From NCBI RefSeq assembly GCF_001306915.1, contig NZ_LJTC01000002.1, forward strand, positions 382,108 to 446,107: a stretch of DNA of 64,000 nt, in the 5' to 3' direction. Shown piece after piece: positions 60,707 to 64,000 of this stretch; the first letter of the stretch is position 1; every line of letters begins with the position of its first letter. The DNA comes from Pseudoalteromonas lipolytica. Lineage in GTDB: Bacteria; Pseudomonadota; Gammaproteobacteria; Enterobacterales; Alteromonadaceae. The notes beneath the pieces are model-generated. The model saw only the letters and a program-made list of their open reading frames with translations. It was not told the origin of the DNA and ran no database searches. The position numbers and the translations under genes are program-made.

Positions 60707-62332
60707 ATGTCGATGTTTTCATTCGATGAACAAAGTGGCTATGTCTCTTTGTGTGAGCATCCTAGGGATGCGGGTTTTCCTACTACGAGTTCTCAATTAA
60801 TTGAATTACTTGAGCAGTCGCCTTATGCCAACTACGAATATATTGATGCCAATATAGGTAAGTTGTTCATCCCTAGCAACCAATATCAAAGCCAATCGTT
60901 AGTGGTTGCTAAAGCCGTTGATGCTCAGCTTGAAGTAAAAGTCGATGCTAAAAACATGGTGGTTGAAGCAAGCCTAACAACAGCCCGTGGCGGTAAAATT
61001 GTTAGCATGGATATGGCGCAAGAGGTGCTTGCAGAGGCGGGCGTGATTAAAGGCATTAGTCTCCGTGCGCTCGATACCTTTTTAGGCCAACAATTTAAGC
61101 AACCACCCGGCGCCCATTACAGCGCAATTGTTGCCCATGGCAGAATGCCTAAAGAAGGCACTGATGCTAAATTCGTGCGCTTATGCTCAACAGCACAAGA
61201 CCGCGTTCTTAGCCCGCAAGCGACCTCTGGCGGTAAAGTCGACATGCGTAATTTAGGTGCCATTATTACCGTTAAACCCGGCACGCCATTAATGCAACGA
61301 GTGCCTGCAACACCCGGTGAAGATGGCTTTACGGTGTTTGGTGATGTGATGCCTGCAAAACCTGGTAAAGACTTACCTCTTGAGCCATTTGAAGGAACGC
61401 GTATCGATCCAAACAATAGCAATATGTTAATTGCCGATGCTAAAGGCGTGCCTGTTGCCCTACCCCGCGGTATGCGCGTGGACGATGTATTGTGCTTTCA
61501 TCATGTTGATGTAAGTACGGGCCATGTCGAATTTGATGGCAGTGTTATTATCAGTGGTGATGTAAAAGATGGAATGCGCGTCAAAGCAACGGGGGATATC
61601 ACTGTATTAGGCTTTGTTGAATCAGCCACAATTGAAAGTAAAAGTGAAGTCACCGTGATGCTTGGGGCTGTTGGCAGAAAGCGTGAAAACGTTGAAAACT
61701 TTACCTGTAACATCACGGCTTCGCGCACTATCTCTGTTGGTTATGCTCAGTACTGCCATATAAAAACAGAGCAAGATTTATTCATTGAACGCCAAGCTTT
61801 GCATTGTGATTTAAGCGCTCGTCGCCTTATTCGCGTTGGCAAAGCCAATAACCCGCGAGGCAAAATTATTGGTGGCAATATTTTAGATGCGATGCGAATT
61901 GAAACCGGTGAGCTTGGTGCGCCGTCAGGCACTAAAACACGGGTTTTCATTGCTCAATACTGGCATGATTTACGCCAAAAGCAGCAGCAAATTAATGACT
62001 TTGAAAAACTATTAATGACGAAAGCAGCAGCTTTACAGCAAGCACGCAAAAAGGCCAATAAAATACCCGACCCAGCTCAACGTGCGCATTATATTAAAAA
62101 GATAACTGCCAGCGAACAGCAAATTAAAATTAAAACAGCCAGCACGAAGAAAAAGAAACACTTAGTGAAAATTAAGATTGCGCGCTTATTAGCAACAAGC
62201 CGCTTAAAAGTGAATGAATTAATGCATCCTGGGGTGGAGCTTAAGATAGCGCAAGAGAGTAAACAGTTCTCACGTATTTACCCTCCTAACATGGTGCGTT
62301 TTTTTGAAGGCAAAATTACTCAGTCGTTTTAG
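60707..62332 (+). CDS. FapA/DUF342 family protein
   Basis: 541 residues. The N-terminal FapA region (to about 270, with the paired [20 protein letters not shown] segment) precedes a right-handed beta-helix-like polymer domain (about 265-420; repeated [50 protein letters not shown]). A basic coiled coil follows (about 425-500), then a short tail. Homologues are linked to cell-surface, flagellar or polar functions in various bacteria, but the molecular role is not settled. No signal peptide is seen. It overlaps rnt tail to tail by 17 bp. Confidence 0.87.
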   Translation: MSMFSFDEQSGYVSLCEHPRDAGFPTTSSQLIELLEQSPYANYEYIDANIGKLFIPSNQYQSQSLVVAKAVDAQLEVKVDAKNMVVEASLTTARGGKIVSMDMAQEVLAEAGVIKGISLRALDTFLGQQFKQPPGAHYSAIVAHGRMPKEGTDAKFVRLCSTAQDRVLSPQATSGGKVDMRNLGAIITVKPGTPLMQRVPATPGEDGFTVFGDVMPAKPGKDLPLEPFEGTRIDPNNSNMLIADAKGVPVALPRGMRVDDVLCFHHVDVSTGHVEFDGSVIISGDVKDGMRVKATGDITVLGFVESATIESKSEVTVMLGAVGRKRENVENFTCNITASRTISVGYAQYCHIKTEQDLFIERQALHCDLSARRLIRVGKANNPRGKIIGGNILDAMRIETGELGAPSGTKTRVFIAQYWHDLRQKQQQINDFEKLLMTKAAALQQARKKANKIPDPAQRAHYIKKITASEQQIKIKTASTKKKKHLVKIKIARLLATSRLKVNELMHPGVELKIAQESKQFSRIYPPNMVRFFEGKITQSF

Positions 62333-62996
62333 CGGCTGAGTCTTGCTCTTCTTCACTTGCTTCAGTTTCAGGCAATGGCCAACCGCCAAGTTGTTGCCAG
62401 CGATTAACGATTAAACAAAACAGTTCTGCTGTGCGTTCGGTATCATAAAGTGCTGAGTGAGCTTGTTTATTATCAAACTCAATCCCTGCCGCCCTACACG
62501 CTTTAGCTAATACTGTTTGCCCTAGTGCAAGGCCTGCCAATGATGTGGTATCAAAGCTAACAAATGGATGAAATGGCGTGCGCTTAATTTTACAACGCTC
62601 AATGGCGGCATTTAAAAAGCCGTGATCAAACGCTGCATTATGTGCTACTACCACTGAACGCTGACAACCCGCCGCTTTTTGTGCCTTGCGCACGACTTTA
62701 CAAATTTCTTTAATCGCTTCTTCTTCAGGCACCGCACCACGCAGCGCAGAAAAAGGATCAATACCATTAAACTCAATGGCCGCTTGTTCAATATTCGCGC
62801 CTTCAAATGGCTCAACATGAAAATGCACAGTATGATCAATACTTAACACGCCGTCGTCATCCATTTTCAGTACAGATGCAGCAATTTCTAATAACGCATC
62901 GGTTTCTTTATTAAAACCTGCGGTTTCAACATCAATCACAACAGGAAAAAAGCCACGAAAGCGTTTTGCGAAAAGAGTTTGTTCAGTATTTTCCAT
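62316..62996 (-). CDS. rnt: Ribonuclease T
   Basis: DEDDh 3'-5' exonuclease that trims tRNA CCA ends and other stable RNAs. Exo motifs: VIDVETAGF (Asp and Glu), [10 protein letters not shown] (Asp), and [14 protein letters not shown] (catalytic His and Asp). The ATG giving [20 protein letters not shown] is chosen because it matches the family start (226 residues). An upstream ATG at 63042-63044 would add 16 residues without similarity. Divergent from motY, the usual arrangement in Vibrio and Shewanella. Confidence 0.95.
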   Translation of the reverse strand: MENTEQTLFAKRFRGFFPVVIDVETAGFNKETDALLEIAASVLKMDDDGVLSIDHTVHFHVEPFEGANIEQAAIEFNGIDPFSALRGAVPEEEAIKEICKVVRKAQKAAGCQRSVVVAHNAAFDHGFLNAAIERCKIKRTPFHPFVSFDTTSLAGLALGQTVLAKACRAAGIEFDNKQAHSALYDTERTAELFCLIVNRWQQLGGWPLPETEASEEEQDSAAKTTE

Positions 62997-63133
62997 AGTC
63001 TTCTTGGTTTGCCAGTGTAAGCTGGCTATTATGTCAAAAACCACGGCTACTCTGCTAGAGTAAATAGTGTGAAATCGCAGATTCTTACTGAGTTTTTAGG
63101 CACATTACTTGCTTTATATTAATCAGCTAGCCC

Positions 63134-63185
63134 TGTGTTTAGTGTGCTGAAGCAATTAAACACAAAAATTGCCAATTATTTGGCA
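63134..63185. promoter_or_regulatory. Two inverted repeats between rnt and motY
   Basis: TGTGTTTA/TAAACACA (63134-63141 and 63157-63164) and TGCCAA-TTAT-TTGGCA (63170-63185) stand side by side just before motY. They could be operators or transcript-end structures; I cannot tell which. No sigma-28 promoter is recognisable. Confidence 0.4.
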
Positions 63186-63212
63186 TTGATGATTTGTTGG
63201 AGAATTACCGTG

Positions 63213-64000
63213 ATGAAGCTTTCATTACTTCCTTTAAGCCTAGGCCTATTAACCTCAGTTGCAAGTATAAATGCGCATGCAGCCATGCGTGAGTATACCG
63301 CTAATGCTGATATGTCGAACTGGCAAATGGTTAAAACTTCTCGCTTAGAATGCCAATTAAATCATGAAGTTCCTTACTATGGTGAAGCAATTTTCAGCAC
63401 CACTGCCAGTAAAAATAAAGACGTAAACTTTAACCTTGATATGGTCGTACGCCCAGACAACTACAATATTGCTGGTCTAAAAGCCGTACCACCTAGTTGG
63501 CGTGCAGGTATGCCTGCTCGCGACTTAGCAAACATGAAGCTATTACGTAAGTTTGACGGCGAGCTTGGTAACAAAACTGCTTGGGAAATGCTCACCGAAC
63601 TAGAAAAAGGTTACCAACCGACATTTTATTACCAAGACTGGCAAAACAGTGCCGATAAAATTGCCGTTGGTTTATCGAGTGTCAACTTTAAGCAAGCCTA
63701 TTGGGCGTTTTTACAGTGCCGAGATGCAATGCTGCCATACAGCTTTGAAGATATTTCGTTCACAGTGATGAACTATGAGCCTAATACCAGCAAACTGACT
63801 AAATCATCACAAAAACGCTTAGATAAAATTGGCGAATACTTAAAGTACGACACCAACATCGAATCTATTTCAATATCTTCTTACACCGATAGCTACGGTG
63901 GTCGCTGGAACAACCTCGAATTATCAAAAAAGCGTGCTAAAGCGATTAAAGATTACATTGTTAGCTTAGGGGTTGATGAAAGCAAAGTAGATACCGATGG
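63213..64000 (+). CDS. motY: Sodium-type flagellar motor protein MotY, N-terminal part
   Basis: Truncated by the window end; 262 residues are present. Signal peptide (1-23, ending AHA), then the MotY-specific N-terminal domain (LECQLNHEVPYYGEAIFS, VPPSWRAGMPARDL, WEMLTELEKGYQPTFYYQDW closely follow Vibrio MotY) and the beginning of an OmpA-like peptidoglycan-binding domain (from about 190; SSYTDSYGGRWNNLELSKKR). It forms the T-ring of the polar flagellum and helps assemble PomA/PomB stators. An overlapping GTG at 63210 is an alternative start. This gene is strong evidence for a Na+-driven polar flagellum. Confidence 0.94.
   Translation, partial: MKLSLLPLSLGLLTSVASINAHAAMREYTANADMSNWQMVKTSRLECQLNHEVPYYGEAIFSTTASKNKDVNFNLDMVVRPDNYNIAGLKAVPPSWRAGMPARDLANMKLLRKFDGELGNKTAWEMLTELEKGYQPTFYYQDWQNSADKIAVGLSSVNFKQAYWAFLQCRDAMLPYSFEDISFTVMNYEPNTSKLTKSSQKRLDKIGEYLKYDTNIESISISSYTDSYGGRWNNLELSKKRAKAIKDYIVSLGVDESKVDTD

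Noticed and set aside
63181..63200. Sigma-54 promoter for motY (TTGGCAT...TTTGTTGG)
   Set aside because: The GG is present, but the GC that must follow 10 bases later is absent.

Overview
The window looks like ordinary chromosomal core DNA from a marine gammaproteobacterium of the order Alteromonadales, most likely Pseudoalteromonas or a close relative (inference). The evidence is the gene order (hemA-prfA-prmC-sirB2-sirB1-kdsA, ubiF/miaB-ybeZ-ybeY-corC-lnt, leuS-lptE-holA-nadD-rsfS-rlmH-mrdA-rodA-rlpA-dacA-ybeD-lipB-lipA, fabB/mnmC, pdxB-asd-fimV), a sodium-type flagellar motY next to rnt, AT-rich spacers, and a long palindromic element flanked by ATACCAATTC-type ends. I see no prophage, integron, CRISPR array, transposase gene or defence island.

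Layout. 1-376 is the start of a GcvA-like LysR gene, cut by the window edge. 485-8752 is a minus-strand run, hemA-prfA-prmC-(HD-GYP response regulator)-sirB2-sirB1-(DUF819 permease)-kdsA; the HD-GYP and DUF819 genes are additions to the usual order. 8815-13813 runs rightward: lolB, ispE, prs, rplY, pth, ychF (outer-membrane lipoprotein sorting, isoprenoids, PRPP, ribosome and translation). 14381-15763 is a tRNA operon with a strong promoter: two Met, four Leu(UAG) and four Gln(UUG) genes plus a broken Leu copy, built from exact 270-bp tandem duplications. It is followed by a heptamer repeat and a 162-bp hairpin element.

16092-22954 holds ubiF facing miaB-ybeZ-ybeY-corC-lnt. 22992-26395 (minus) holds a zinc-ribbon protein and an orphan Lon protease translationally coupled to a membrane-anchored FKBP isomerase. 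26582-39291 is a long rightward block for translation, LPS export, DNA polymerase III delta, NAD, ribosome silencing, cell elongation (PBP2, RodA, RlpA, PBP5) and lipoate. 39349-42890 is a TetR regulator with twin operator-like sites, a divergent metallo-beta-lactamase-fold protein, and an M28 peptidase.

42959-51396 (minus) is fimV/hubP with a 1.5-kb acidic repeat tract, then asd, pdxB and fabB; fabB has a FabR-like operator. 51576-53624 is mnmC. 53647-59983 is the more accessory part: an OmpA-family protein with a duplicated N-terminal domain, an SDR, a periplasmic binding protein with an adjacent chemoreceptor, a TauE/SafE permease and a crotonase. 60071-60429 is tmRNA (tag ANDDNYALAA). The right end has a FapA/DUF342 protein, rnt and the start of motY.

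I did not find a clear new multi-gene system. The best leads are the duplicated-domain OmpA protein, the TetR/MBL pair with two spaced operators, the binding-protein/chemoreceptor pair with a hairpin over its ribosome binding site, the HD-GYP regulator embedded in the hemA operon, and the expanding repeats in fimV and in the tRNA operon.
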